Assembly: GCA_033065855.1 (NCBI GenBank) | Contig: JAVXUO010003114.1 | Span: forward strand, 62,001-126,000 | Reading direction: 5' to 3' | DNA from: Escallonia rubra | Taxonomy: Eukaryota > Streptophyta > Magnoliopsida > Escalloniales > Escalloniaceae | Length of the DNA: 64,000 bases | Shown: positions 1 to 11,912 of the stretch, one piece after another | How positions within the stretch are numbered: the stretch's first letter is position 1 | Layout: the number at the start of each line of letters is the position of its first letter | Program-made: the position numbers and the translations under genes | Notes under the pieces: generated by a model | The model's input: only the letters and a program-made list of their open reading frames with translations | What the model was told of the DNA's origin: nothing | Databases searched by the model: none

Positions 1-1067
1 TTGAATGCCTTATGATATTTGACCAAGAACGATTTTAGTATTTACTTTCAACCTTACATATGAAAGCTATCTGGAGGAGGAGGAGGAGGGGGGGTGTCAT
101 TCTATATCATTATCAAAGTGTTCGATTCTCTCCGGTTTAGGGAAGTAGAGTGCATGATTTTCATTAGGATGCAAACCACAATTCCTAAAGAGGATAATAT
201 TACTAAATTCCTTAAGTTTAGGAGTAAATAATAGTCGAGGTATGTGTTGTTTGATAACATCACTTAGCTTGTGTCTGTTGACCAGGAGGCGGAAATGTGA
301 TGGGATTAATTATTTGTGAAAGGACATAGTTGTCCTCCAACCTTTTTTCTCTACTTTCTCTCATATCACGACCATCTCACATATACTCAGATCAACTCCA
401 ACAATTGCACCACCACTACCACGCCACCGACCACAACCATTGCACTACCCAAACACCACAAACTAAATCCACCACAAATCTACAGAGATTGAATCCAAAG
501 ATTAATTAAAAAAATTCAAAGATCCACCGAAAGACGCACATACACACGGACAGCTGACCCCTCCATATCCTCCACCACCCAATAACCATCACAGAACAAC
601 AGTGACACCATTCCACCATCACCAGCCACCTCATCATTGCCCAAACCAGGCAAGAATTTCAACAAGGCTAGCATGTTCAAGTTAAAACCTTGGTGGGTGT
701 AGTGGACCCCACGTCCTACGATGATGTCATGGGGGTATTACTTGTGGTGACGCTGCCCTCTTAGTGGCACCCCTTGTGACCTCCCAAGGCATGCGCGCTG
801 GGGAGGGAATTGTGCTACACGGAGCACTGGTGGGTCTTACCCTCACCTTTGGCGACTGCAACTGTGTATACAAATTTTTGTGTATGTGTCTGTGCGTTTG
901 TGTCTGTACGTTTGTGTGTGCAAAGTGGTGGTGGTGGTGATGATATCAGGGTGTTTGGTGATGTCGGGGTAGTGTTAAACTTATGGTTGGTAGTGTTGGG
1001 ATGATGTCGAGGTGATGCCATAGTGGTGTTGAGGTGGTGGTTTGGGTTAGAGTTGAAAGGGGAAAAG

Positions 1068-1070
<3 letters not shown>
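1..1070. other. Intergenic, no gene seen
   Basis: No frame here looks coding. The stretch includes a C/A-rich, CCACC-repeating low-complexity segment at roughly 350-650 and a G/T-rich segment at roughly 860-1050. Short open frames are explained by these biased compositions. Confidence 0.6.

Positions 1071-1105
<35 letters not shown>
1071..1105. repeat. (GA)n microsatellite
   Basis: About 17 uninterrupted GA dinucleotides are read directly from the sequence. It is likely length-variable, as plant GA tracts usually are. Confidence 0.95.
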
Positions 1106-1107
<2 letters not shown>

Positions 1108-4100
1108 ACATATAAACTATATATTTATGGTCCAAATACATATTAACGGTAGTATTGATATTTTTCACATTTTGTATATGGGTGTCCACTTTGTCAAAAC
1201 AAAATCTTTGGTTGTAATTTACTTCAAAACTCAAGTAGCTTGGTGAAGTTTTCCCTTCTTGTAATAGGAGTGGAACACTTGGTAGTTATTTTTGAATGGA
1301 ATGATAACTCATAAATAAACTAGTTGAAAATAGCACTTTTATACTGCCCTCTCACTTTCCCTCTCCCTTTGAAAAAAGAATAAAAAAACATTAGATTCTT
1401 ATAAATATAACGTGATACAATTGACAGATGAGACGAGGGATGAGACGTGGGAGGTATAATATATGTTTTTTTTTATAGAATTTATGATACAATCATTACG
1501 ATGCCTCACATTAAACTTGAGATAATATGGGATTGGCTTTATAAGATTGTTTCTATCATCTTAAAACTACATATGTAATTGGGTAGCCATTCCGAGGAAA
1601 GCATCAACCAATATAGGAAGGTCGTGGACTTGGGTCATTATATATGCTTTAAAGTCTACTCTCAAAATTTCTTCTTAGGTTAGCAGTCGTTTCCTAATGG
1701 TTGGGGGGAGCCGAAGACAAATTTTGGTATATCCTACATCAAGATGATGATTGGCGTAACGAAGGGAAGGCCCTGTATATCCCACGTTGCCTAAAGAGAA
1801 AGCTTCTGGTTATGTGTGACCGAGCCTCGGCGGAAACGTTAAGGCATAATTAAAGATGGAGAGACTGTGATATCCCATCTTTCATGTGGGACTGTACGAG
1901 ATTCATACTATAGGACCCTTTGATGAAGTCACCAAGTTGAATTGTAGCGGTCATTTAAGGGTTAGTGGCACCATCTTTATTCTTTAACATAAATATGATT
2001 ATAACCTGCATGGCCCGTACAGCTGTACGTGAACCATATATCAACTACTCTTTAAAAATCTACCAGCAACCAAAACAGAAATGGGCATCTACAGATCATA
2101 ATGAATCCCTTGGTGATGCGCTAGAATGCAACTCCTGTTGATAGTATAACATGGTGGAAAGGAATCAGAAATCTAATATCAAAACGTTACAGATCCTTTA
2201 ACTTGGCAGTATTAGACCTTCCCTGCCTCTGGAATCAACTGAACTAATACAACAGGGCTCACAATCAACAGATTTCCAGCTACACCAGCAATCGAGACAA
2301 GAATAAGGAAGGAACTCCTTCCTGCCAACTGATATTGGATTTGGAAAGTCGCATCTGCTCCTTCAGATGGGGACGAAGGCGATAAGCATAGTTAATGTTT
2401 ACTCACATCATAGTTTTGTGGCAACTTTGTACTTTAAAATATGTGCAATCCTAGGACTCTTGGAGTCGATGTTCTTCTATTTGTACAACATCGATACCTG
2501 GTCAAACATACAGTTTCATGAACTAAAATCTAACGGTAGCTCAAAGGACTATCACTCTGTACAATGACCACCATCGGGTATGAGCAAAGTCCTTATGGCA
2601 ACTCAAATCATTATTCTCGGTTCCTACTTGAGGATTTAACCAGTAATTTTGTGAATTCATGCCAAATAGGACACAGCAAGGCCTCTAGGTTTATAGCCTC
2701 TATCCATATCAGAGATCCTCAAAACTGAAATTAGGAGAGCACTCTCTTAATTATCATCAAGCTATGGAACGAAAGGAGATTAAGATCTTAACAACGCCGT
2801 TCATAATCTACGAAAACGCTATCGTGATATCCATTTGCTTTGCATGAATGTCCAGTATGTTTGCCTCGACCTTTAAACCTTACCCTGCAAGTTAGAGCTT
2901 CAGACAACAAAAGCGATCTTCAGGGTAGTTATACAGGGAATGACACCACCTATGGAATTAATGTACATTTCAGTGATTCAGTCCTTCAAAAAGATTAAAA
3001 ACCAATGCATTAAGCAAACTACGCTCTTGTGTACATAGTAGTGAAACCATATCATGACCATGTAAGCTAGAAATTACGAGTATGGAACTGAAGTAAAAAC
3101 GAAGTTTGGTGAGTTCATACAGAAGTGCCTTGGCGCAGCATAAGCTTATTAAGTCTAGATGAACACCTGCAGACAGTCTAAGCCCGTAACTGATGCAACC
3201 ATGGAAACGAATTTGCACTCTGAACTAGGCCATGAACTCCCCTGCTTCTCTATCAGAACAAACTTAGATAATGTCAAACTCAGAATCTGCTGTCTTACTC
3301 GAGAAACACTTTTTTCTGCATTTCGACATATTAAGAATGAGTATGGCACTGAAAAAAAATCATAAATATACTGGCAAATACCAAATTCTATTTTCAACCA
3401 GTATGCTTCAATTTTGTAGCACTTTACTCCAACTTTGTCATCCACGTGATTTAAGAAAACCTACCATGCTCATTGCCTGCAAACACTGTCCACTTGATCT
3501 AATTGTTCTAGCTCATTTTCCCCTTTCATGTATTGTATTCCAAATTTAGTCAGGCACAAACTATAGGATCATGATGGTAAAATGACAGAGACAGGAAAAA
3601 GGACTAGAATTTACCATCCGAAATCTGAAAAACAGGAAAGAAAAACGAAAGAATGTGCTGATAAAGAGTAATAGAACAACGAATATGTGCTGCAGTTACA
3701 TTTTGTCTCGAGTAGAAATAGACAAGGGAAAATACCCATGCCATCCAAGAAGCAAACGATCATCAATCCTTTACCTTGACCTAATTCGCGACTGACTGAC
3801 CATCCTCTACCCATCGGGTTTAAGTCAACAAAAATAAACAGACTGAAATAGGCCCCTACAAATCCCAACGAATTCCCACCTAGGCAAGCGACCATGGGAG
3901 CTTAAAAAAACTCTTTCTCTGCCAGTTAGCCATGGGACTGGGTACATGGTATCCATTCCGTTGTTGGGAGTGGGGACAAAGTCCGTAAACGTAGGTTGTT
4001 AGGTAGAAAAGAAAAAAGACCTCAGAACCCACGGCCTCTTATAGTCTTGTTTTCTCATCAATCAGCCTAAAACCATCCAGGACTATGGGCTTAGTGAGCT

Positions 4101-6093
4101 TATGTTTTGTATACATGGTTCCATACATCAATGAAGCTAGAGTATCAATGAGATCGAAGGCCCATTTAATGTTAAATGGTCTAGAAGCTTTACTTGCAGC
4201 TAAATCAAGATCACTTCACAAGAGTAATCAGAAACCATAAAAACCTTGGAAAGTTTTGCACCTGATTCAGATCTTCTTTTTTTTCGGTGAGTGGATTTTA
4301 CTTTACCTAATAATACTCTTGAAAGAGCCTTTCCTTCTCAGATTCTCAACAACTTCAGAAGTAATCAGGTATGTTAAAGGATAAACAGCTGACAAGCAGA
4401 AAAGAAAAACAGCTGACAATAGGTATGACTATAACACCATCACAGTAAATTAGTAATTGAACAAGAATACCCCCAACGTACTGAGGGATTGAACTTGATA
4501 AAGAAACCAAACAATCCAAATGTAGATGATAGCGAAAAACAACAACCACAAACCTTTTTCATTATGAAATCTATACCACAAATTTGGGTATCTCAGGAAG
4601 GAGCTCGCACATCACAATTTTCACCATTTGCAGTCAAAAAGTCAATTTACCATCTAGAGTGACATAGAAGTTGTCCCATCAAGTTATCCCGCGCAACCGC
4701 AAATTATGGCCATTGTAGCTTGTAGAAATGACATTATTAGATGCACTCGAAAGTTGAAACATTATGAAGCGAAATGATGTTAAGTAGACTCTGCAGAAAA
4801 GAAAGGTATCATACCATTTTATGAATCTGAAGAAAGCAAACAATGCAAAGAGGAGTCTTTCCACACTAAACTTAGTAGAAATGCTTTAACGCATATGGCT
4901 TACTGAAAGCCTCATGGTTCTTCATTCTTCAGTCATAGAAAGAAAGTATTTGCTATCGCTTTTCAATAAAAACGAAATGCTTGCATCCCTACTGGGTGCA
5001 TATTTATTCTGTGCGCAATATGAAAATAACCAGTCATAGTAAGAAGCAGGAAGAAAAGAAGAGGAAAGGAATTTTGCATTTCAAACAGTACACGAGGAGT
5101 CACTCAGTCTGAATTAAGAGTCAAGCTGTATCTTAGTTACCATCCTGTAATATTGATTTTGAATAGCATGAAGATCCCGATGATGTCAATCATAAAATAT
5201 TGATGCGCCGAAAGAGAAGTTTAACATATGACCCTGTAAGTAAAAGCTTTACATAATTGAAGCAAGTTTCAGGATAGTTCAAGAGGGAGTCAATTAAGGT
5301 CGTGGGCTCCCCGTTTTAGAGTGACCGTTTAAAGAAGTATCTATGCTTCCAGTATAATACTACCTTGGTTGTAGCTGCAGAAAGTATTTACATTCAAGAA
5401 ATTCAGTCACGATGCCTTAAAACGCCAATGACATTCTTGGTTCACCCCAATGTAGTGAATAACTATGATTCAAACAGGATTTGGCACCACTGAGGAAAAA
5501 ACCATTCTCTTTCCTTGGTGCACTTGAGACGCAACTCTTTTTCTATGAAAATTTTAAAGTTAAAAAGAAGTAGCAAAGACTGCTCATAACTTCAAAATCA
5601 CAGTCATTGTACTAATTTCTGCATAAGATAATTCTTCCCACTTTGTTCTCATGGATTTCATGGCTCACTTATCACGATATAAATAGTGTGACATAGGGTG
5701 GAACTCCATATTGTTAGAGCTCTTACAAGACTGCTATTGCAGCTTTATTACCATAAGAACATCTTGCACAAGCATATGGTTCAACAAATGATGGCGGTGA
5801 TTGAGAATTTACATAGCAAGTCAGATTTCGGGGTATACATGCGAAACACTTTTTTCTTGAATGTTTGATGCTGAGTTATAAAATGTGACATCGACATCGC
5901 TAAGAATGTGAAGCAGAAACTATGCTGCATTATATTCCCGAATGCATGGTCTACAACTCTACATCATACCTACGCTTTAATTCTGCATATGGTTTAAAAC
6001 TAATGAAAACGAGAACAATTACTTCACATAGCCTCTACAAATCCGTTTTACGCAAAGTCAGCTTATACTCACCGTGGATGACTATTCACCACA
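1106..6093. other. Intergenic, no supportable gene
   Basis: A long AT-rich stretch with only short open frames. Two spots were weighed. On the minus strand at about 2213-2362 an open segment after a possible acceptor encodes a hydrophobic stretch ending in a stop, but no partner exon was found. On the minus strand at about 2798-2893 a short open segment follows a TTGCAG acceptor. Around 1690-1990 the text resembles a retrotransposon LTR edge (two phrases of the type 'atatccca' about 100 bp apart), without definable ends. None is strong enough to call. Confidence 0.4.
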
Positions 6094-7558
6094 TCAAGTT
6101 ATATCTCTACAAAATCCTTCTGCACAGCACAAGCATACAACATTCTGAAGCGACCAATAGTTTAATCCTGTAACTGGTGTAACTTTCTGAAGCCTAATCT
6201 GCTCCCTGAACTTGGCAATAAACTCATTAGCTTTCCTATCAACCTCATCGGATTCACTTTCAGAACCACTGACAATGTGGCATCCTGCTTCTTCCTCGTT
6301 TGAGCTCACATGAAAGTTGTCAAGTTCCCTCTCCAAGCCTTCTTCAGACTCTATATCACTGTCAGCGAAATCTTGCTTCCCTCTCTCCGAGCCTTCTTCA
6401 GACTCTATATCACTGTCAGTGAAATCTTGCTTCCCTGCATTTTGATGTTTTAGAAAGGTTGAGTTTGCACGTGAAAGAAGATTATCTATCCCTTTTCTCC
6501 TTCCGGCTTGCAAGTTTCGAAGTCCTGCTCTCCTCATGCTATTTTCATCCGAATCTCCTTTAAGTTTCTCACATCTCAATCCAACTTCGTCATCGATGTG
6601 ATCTATACCGACCTTCCCACTTTTCCTTCCCTTCAAAAACTGTTCACTGGATCTAATAGTTCTGACTGATTTTCCTCTTGATAATCCATTGGGAAGGGTA
6701 GCAGGTTTCAAATCTGAGTTCAGAGAATCCACACCCTGCATTCCTCGACTTAAGACCTCACCTGTCTTGCTCTTATCGAAAGCTGTCAAGCTATCTTTAA
6801 AACCTCTAGGCACGTTCATCTCATAAGAAGAGCCAAAGCCAATGCTAGATCCTCAAGTATTTTTACTAGCAGTTGATGCGTCACCATCTAATGGCGCCAA
6901 TGATCGTTGCTTAGGTGGCAGAATAGAACCATCAGAAGTCTTCTTTCTGTTAACATCTTCCAGTTTTGAGTCTGGCATTTTCCACAAAGAGTGCTTAGCA
7001 CTCGCGTGAGATGACACCGAGGACCTGAAGGACTGTGATTTGCCACATTCGAGCTCAAATTCCCCAGCTAAGAGAGGCCTACAATATGAAGAAGGCTTAA
7101 CATTACCCAACATGTCTCTCATTTCCATTCTCCCAGATCTTGAGCCCCCGTGGAATTCGGGAAGGTTCAAGAGTTTCCTCAAACTTCTTCTCCAAATTGA
7201 TAGGTACCAGACCTCGGAATTTACCAATTTTAACTTCATCACCAAAGTTAGAACAAGCCTTCAATCTTGAACTAGACGCACCTAAGTCTATAGTTTCAGT
7301 TGTATCACCGTCCACAATCCTTGATCTCAAGCTCCTAACAGGCAAACCTAACGGTTTATGGTCAATGTCTGATTTGGGTTTGCCCAATTGGTCAGGAGCA
7401 TTATTCCCATCGCCAACTATAACCCTTGATTTTCCTTGAACGTTTTGACAATTCCAAGTTTGTATCGCTCTTTTCTCATATGGGTTTTCAAAAAATGAAG
7501 CTTGGTTCATTCCCTTCTCATCATACCCACACGAAGTTTCATAACCATCTTGAAACAC
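6094..7558 (-). pseudogene. DUF761-type plant protein gene, broken
   Basis: The C-terminal part reads EVDRKANEFIAKFREQIRLQ, the conserved motif of plant DUF761 (cotton fibre expressed) proteins, a family without a settled function. Upstream is a Ser/Arg/Lys-rich region of about 430 codons and a Glu/Ser-rich acidic stretch. Two lesions break the frame. A run of five G on the coding strand near 7143-7147 appears to hold one extra base, since reading with four G joins the upstream and downstream frames. A TGA stop lies in frame near 6850-6852 between ...ASKNT and GSSIG..., with good coding sense on both sides. No in-frame ATG is visible between 7558 and the TAA at 7604-7606, so a 5' exon is missing or lies beyond the inserted elements. 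A polypyrimidine-poor acceptor (TTTCCTCAG) precedes the first codons. Sequencing error could explain the homopolymer shift, but the stop, shift and missing start together favour a pseudogene. Confidence 0.7.
6329..6436 (-). repeat. 54-bp in-frame tandem duplication in the DUF761 gene
   Basis: Units 6329-6382 and 6383-6436 are almost identical and encode two copies of an 18-residue acidic block containing DSDIESEEG. The period is a multiple of three, so the duplication kept the frame. Confidence 0.9.
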
Positions 7559-7590
7559 TGAGGAAATTTGTGAAACCCTAGAAAAGTTTA

Positions 7591-7893
7591 GCCCCCCGTA
7601 CGCTTACCATATTTGTTTTCTGTTTTCATTTTCATGATTTTCATATTCAGTTTGAAAATCCGTTCCTGCATTTTTATCATTTTCACAAAAAAAAATTAGC
7701 TATTTTTTCTTATATTGGGTTAAGTTTGAGTGAAAAAAGCTGAAAACACATTTTAGGTGTTTTCAGTTTTTTGTTACTATTTGAGTAATTTTATCCAAAA
7801 CGAAAACAGAAAATAGTAAAAGTACGCAAAAAAAAAATATTTTTCATCATCATTGCTAAAAACAGAAAACGAATATGGTAAACGTACGGGGCC
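7591..7893. mobile_element. Tourist/PIF-Harbinger-like MITE
   Basis: A 303-bp AT-rich element with inverted ends. The left end starts GCCCCCCGTACGCTTACC and the right end, read on the other strand, starts GGCCCCGTACGTTTACC; similarity continues for about 35 bp. TTA at 7588-7590 and TTA at 7894-7896 form a 3-bp target duplication, as made by PIF/Harbinger transposases. There is no coding capacity. It sits about 30 bp upstream of the first readable codons of the DUF761 gene and directly beside the LTR that follows. Confidence 0.8.
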
Positions 7894-7908
7894 TTATGCC
7901 TCTGCTAC

Positions 7909-8367
7909 TGATATTTGCATGGATATTGATATAGCTAAAAATATCCCTCCAATGTACGGACGACACGTGACGGTTATGACACGTAACCCGTACTGACTCA
8001 CTACTGATATGGCACTTACCATATCAATCATCGACAGAATCCTAAAAAGGCTCTGACTCTATCAGCTCAGATTGACATAAGATCCTCTAAGATCCTAACT
8101 GAATTCTAATTAGAGTTGGTCAAAGCTCAGTCCTACTAGGACTCCTCCTTCTACTACTATATAAAGGGGTCATGCTCCTCAGGTAAACCTAAGTTCACAC
8201 ACATACACATTGTGTAATACTGCTATTCAGAGTTCTACCTTGTTAGCCTTCTCTGACTTAAGCATCAGAGCGTTCCCCCGCCGAAACCCCACCCGGCGGT
8301 CACTCCGTGTTCTCTTTTGCAAGCCTGATTTCTCGTAATGTTCCCGATCCAGTTTTTAGCTGCAACA
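7909..8367 (+). repeat. 5' LTR of a Ty3/gypsy-type retrotransposon
   Basis: The right end (…TGCAACA) lies 3 bp before a primer-binding site, fixing the LTR end. A TATA box and a U5-like tail with CT-rich and GC-rich stretches precede it. The left end is uncertain; TGATATTTGC at 7909 is the best TG start, with 7897 as an alternative. No matching 3' LTR was found within the window, so this copy is truncated or its far end has been lost. Confidence 0.65.
8158..8165 (+). promoter_or_regulatory. TATA box of the LTR promoter
   Basis: TATATAAA followed by GGGG, about 210 bp upstream of the LTR end, is the expected place for the U3 promoter of the retrotransposon. Confidence 0.7.
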
Positions 8368-8370
8368 GAT

Positions 8371-8388
8371 TGGCGCCATCCGTGGGAA
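8371..8388 (+). other. Primer-binding site of the LTR retrotransposon
   Basis: TGGCGCCATCCGTGGGAA lies three bases after the LTR end. TGGCGCC-type sites are common in plant Ty3/gypsy elements and mark where minus-strand synthesis is primed by a tRNA. Confidence 0.8.
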
Positions 8389-8401
8389 CCCTACAGGGAA
8401 C

Positions 8402-10718
8402 ATGGCTAATCATTCTTCTTCCGGTGACTCTTCACAGAGTCATTCCCAAAAACCATCGTGCGCGAACTAGCAGCTCTCATCGACCAGGTCGTTCTCTTGA
8501 TCGACACTCGACCCCTTTACGCAGCCATCGCGCCAGTTCTTCTGAAGATGTTTACGTCAACGTAACATCTACTACTCCCGAATCAGAAACTAGACCTCGG
8601 AGAAACCGATCTCCAACGTCTACTCTGAAAAACGGTGACCTTCGGCATCGCCTGAACCATCAGCTATTCAAAACACCACATGACAACCTCACAAAAGAAA
8701 TCCATGAACTGAAGGATGTTGTAAACACTCTTCAGCGAAAGCTTGACATGGCAGTGGCTCCGCAGTCCACTCACCATTCTCATCTTGACCCTAACGACCT
8801 TCGTCTTCATCTCACCTCCAGATCAAGTTACGGCCGCAAATACAGATCAACAACTGATCCAACTTATGATCCCAGAGAAAAGAGCAGAGATCACATGACT
8901 AGGAGTGGATCATGCTATCGACGGGATCCATCAGTCGAAGGCAGTACCAACTCTTCTCCCAAACGAGTCGCCAGAGCTGAAACCCCTCGAAGATCTATCC
9001 ATAAAAAGAGGACGCCTGAGTTTCGTTCCCAAGAACGAGACTCCTGGAAGATGGTACCTAGATATCGCTCTCCAGAACGATCTCTCCCAAGGGAAGAATC
9101 TGGATATCCGTTATCCGAAACCATTGAGAAAGCAAAGCTACCTCCCAACTTCCGAATGCCTCAGTGTGACCATTACGACGGGACTGGAGATCCAGGAGAA
9201 CATGTTTATCAATTTCAAACAAACATGTTACTCCTCCAAGTTTCAGATGCTGTCATGTGCAGAGCCTTTCCCACCACTCTCAGAAAAGCTGCACATGCAT
9301 GGTTCAAATCTCTACAACCAAGATGAATCTATTCCTTCAGCCAATTATCGGATCTCTTCCAAAAGCACTTTGTAAGCAGTCGCTCCCGAAGAAAGAACTC
9401 AGCGAGCCTGCTAAACATTGTGCAAGAGAAAAATGAATCTTTGGCGTGCTTCCTCGGACGGTTCAACGCAGCTACTTTGGAGATTGATAACTTGGACGAA
9501 TCCGTGAAGTATACTGCCTTCCTCCTCGGCCTCCGTCCGACATCCAAGTTTGCGTTCTCTGTAAACAAAAGTCCTCCGGGTAATATGAAAGCCCTTCTCG
9601 AGAAGGCTAACAAGTATATTCAAGCCGAAGAATACCTGAAGACCCACAGAGGAAAACGCAGAGAAGGCAAACAAGAACAAAAAAAACGATCTCGAGAAAT
9701 AACTCCTCAAGGAGGGAAGTCAGCAAAACAATCTAAGCGTGATGAAAGGCGTCCGAAAGACCCATTTGCTTCTGAAAATCTGACGCCGCTCAATGCCAGA
9801 CCTTCAGAGATACTGCACGAGATCAAAGACAATAAAGCTCTCAAATGGCCAGAAAAGATGACATCTCGCCCGAACGAAAGGAATAGAAACTTATGGTGCC
9901 ACTTTCACAACGATCATGGCCACACAACTGATGATTGCAGATCACTTAAACGAACAATCGAAGCTCTCATTAAGCGTGGCCAGTTGAGAAAGTGGGTGGC
10001 GCGCAAAGAAGGACGACAAGAAACACCCTCAGCCGCTGAAGAAAGAGAACGGGAAGAGAATGCGGGTACAATCAACACTATCTCTGGGGGATTAGCCGCA
10101 GGAGGCTCATCAGGACAAGCTCGAAAAGCATATGCTAGGGAAGTGTGCATAACGAGCCAACCCCCAAGTAAGAAATCGAAGACTGTGCCCTTACCTACTA
10201 TCTCTTTCTCAGAAGATGATCTAAAAGATGTCAAGACTCCTCATGATGACCCGTTAGTCATCACGATCAAAGCTGGGAACTTCGATGTGAAGCGGGTTCT
10301 GGTCGACAATGGAAGTTCCGCAGAAGTCTTATTTTACGATGCATTCAAGAAGATGAACATTCCAACGGACCATCTCCGAAAGATGGATACACCATTGTAT
10401 GGATTCTCCAATCATCCAGTTGAGGTTGAAGGTATTATCGCACTCCCAGTTACGATTGGCACACCTCCGACACAAGCCAACTTCATGCTTGATTTTGTGG
10501 TGGTAAAGGTCCCCTCAGCATACAACGCCATATTGGGACGACCATCACTCAATCAGCTACAGGCTGTAGTGTCAACCTATCACCTCAAGATGAAGTTCCC
10601 CACAGAACACAGGATTGGAGAGGTGAAAGGAGACCAGACTACAACTCGTCAGTGCTATGTCACTTTGTGCCGGCCAAAGAAGACAAATAAATTGGACTCC
10701 GAGGAAATCTTGATCTGA
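8402..10718 (+). pseudogene. Retrotransposon gag-protease frame, damaged; no polymerase
   Basis: Gag forms the particle that packages element RNA. The likely start ATG at 8402 lies just after the primer-binding site, but its frame closes at the TAG near 8468; the main frame is entered by a one-base shift, probably at the A run near 8450. The main frame carries the retrotransposon gag domain (about 9150-9640, with AHAWFKSL and LLNIVQEKNESLACFLGRF), a lone zinc-knuckle-like CHFHNDHGHTTDDC at about 9898-9940, and an aspartic protease start with VDNGSSAEVLFYDAF at about 10300. A TGA at 9324-9326 interrupts gag in frame, with typical gag sequence on both sides. The frame stops at 10718 soon after the protease; no reverse transcriptase, RNase H or integrase follows. 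This fits a non-autonomous gag-only derivative of a Tat-like lineage (DNG instead of DTG/DSG at the active site is usual there). Confidence 0.85.
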
Positions 10719-10981
10719 TAGAAAAGGTTCGAACTCAAGCCCATGAACGATCCGTTGTTCTAAAAACAACACGTCGCGCAGTAACATCTTGCCCCGAGGC
10801 AAGACACTTCTTTTTCGGGGGGATAATGGGCTCAAACCTTATCAAAACCCCAATCTCTTAGAAATTGGGGTTAGAAGATTTTTTTCGAATAAATAGGTTG
10901 TCAAGCAATCCAATGTAAACTTTATTTTTCCTCGAGCAATAAAGTTATTTTTCTCAGCATTGTTGTAATGTAAGCTTAGCC

Positions 10982-11345
10982 AAAACACTCTATCCGAACA
11001 GAGTGATGGCCGAACACTCTGCCTGAACAGAGTGATGGCCGAACACTCTGCCTGAACAGAGCGATCAACTTAGCCAAAACACTCTGTCCGAACACTCTGC
11101 CCGAACAGAGCGATCAACTTAGCCAAAACACTCTCTCCGAACAGAGTGATGGCCGAACACTCTGCCCGAACAGAGTGATCAACTTAGCCAAAACATTCTG
11201 TCCGAACAGAGTGATGGCCGAACACTTTGCCCGAACAGAGTGATCAACTTAGCCAATACATTCTGTCTAAACAGAGTGATCAACTTAGCCAATACATTCT
11301 GTCTGAACAGAGTGATGGCCGAACACTCTGCCCAAACAGAGTGTG
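10982..11345 (+). repeat. Tandem hairpin array in retrotransposon 3' region
   Basis: About ten copies of a degenerate unit in which ACTCTG, a seven-base spacer such as TCCGAA/CCCGAA, and CAGAGT form a stem-loop. Units are joined by GATGGCCGAAC or GATCAACTTAGCCAAAAC, giving alternating short and long linkers. No frame stays open across it. It follows the gag-protease frame and precedes other noncoding DNA of the same element. Confidence 0.85.
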
Positions 11346-11782
11346 TAACTCTTGAGTTTTATAAAAATACAAGAGAAGGCCAAGCGGATTAGCTACAGAT
11401 CTAAGTCCGTGAAGAAACAAAAGTTAATGGGGGCACCGTCACTCTACCAAAGCTTTTGCTTCTTCAAAGTATAGGCCGAGCGAGGGTGCTCGACTTCTTT
11501 GCCAACTCTTTAAGTGACGAATAAAGAGTTAGAGTTAAAGTAAAAATAGATAACGCTGTGTGAATGGTAGAATAAACCATAAAAAACACATAGTGAACAA
11601 AGTACCATCAATAGAACAAAAGATAGAGTACATACAATGCCCTTAAAAGGGCATCAAAATACTCAGTCTAAAAAGAAATAAAGAGCCTACAAGATGAAGA
11701 CTAGATCTAAGGCTCGGAGGCAACGCCTGAAGGACCGTCCTTTGGAGGATGAGTTCATACGTGGAAATTGAAACCAACATTC
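11346..11782 (+). other. Noncoding retrotransposon interior
   Basis: Lies between the two hairpin arrays. No protein domain is visible in any frame. It is presumed internal sequence of the non-autonomous LTR element because related hairpins resume after it. Confidence 0.45.
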
Positions 11783-11912
11783 TGTCCGAGCAGAATGTTG
11801 GCCGAACACTCTGCCCGAGCAGAGTGACCAAAGCTTGGACCAACATTCTGTCCGAACAGAATGTTGGCTGAACAGAATGTTAGCCGAGCACTCCGCCCAA
11901 GCAGAGAACCAA
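11783..11912 (+). repeat. Second hairpin array, with changed stems
   Basis: Contains about four stem-loops. Two use ACATTCTG...CAGAATGT and one CACTCTG...CAGAGTG, around the same CCGAGC/CCGAAC loops seen in the array at 10982-11345. Both sides of the stem changed together between the versions. Confidence 0.8.

Noticed and set aside
2213..2362. Minus-strand open segment with a hydrophobic stretch, after a possible acceptor
   Set aside because: Fifty open codons can occur by chance and no adjoining exon or family match was found.
2798..2893. Minus-strand segment reading like VRFKGRGKHTGHSC after a TTGCAG
   Set aside because: Too short, no partner exons, no recognised family.
9324..9326. In-frame TGA in gag considered as programmed readthrough
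   Set aside because: The same frame has a separate frameshift near its start, so simple decay is the better explanation.
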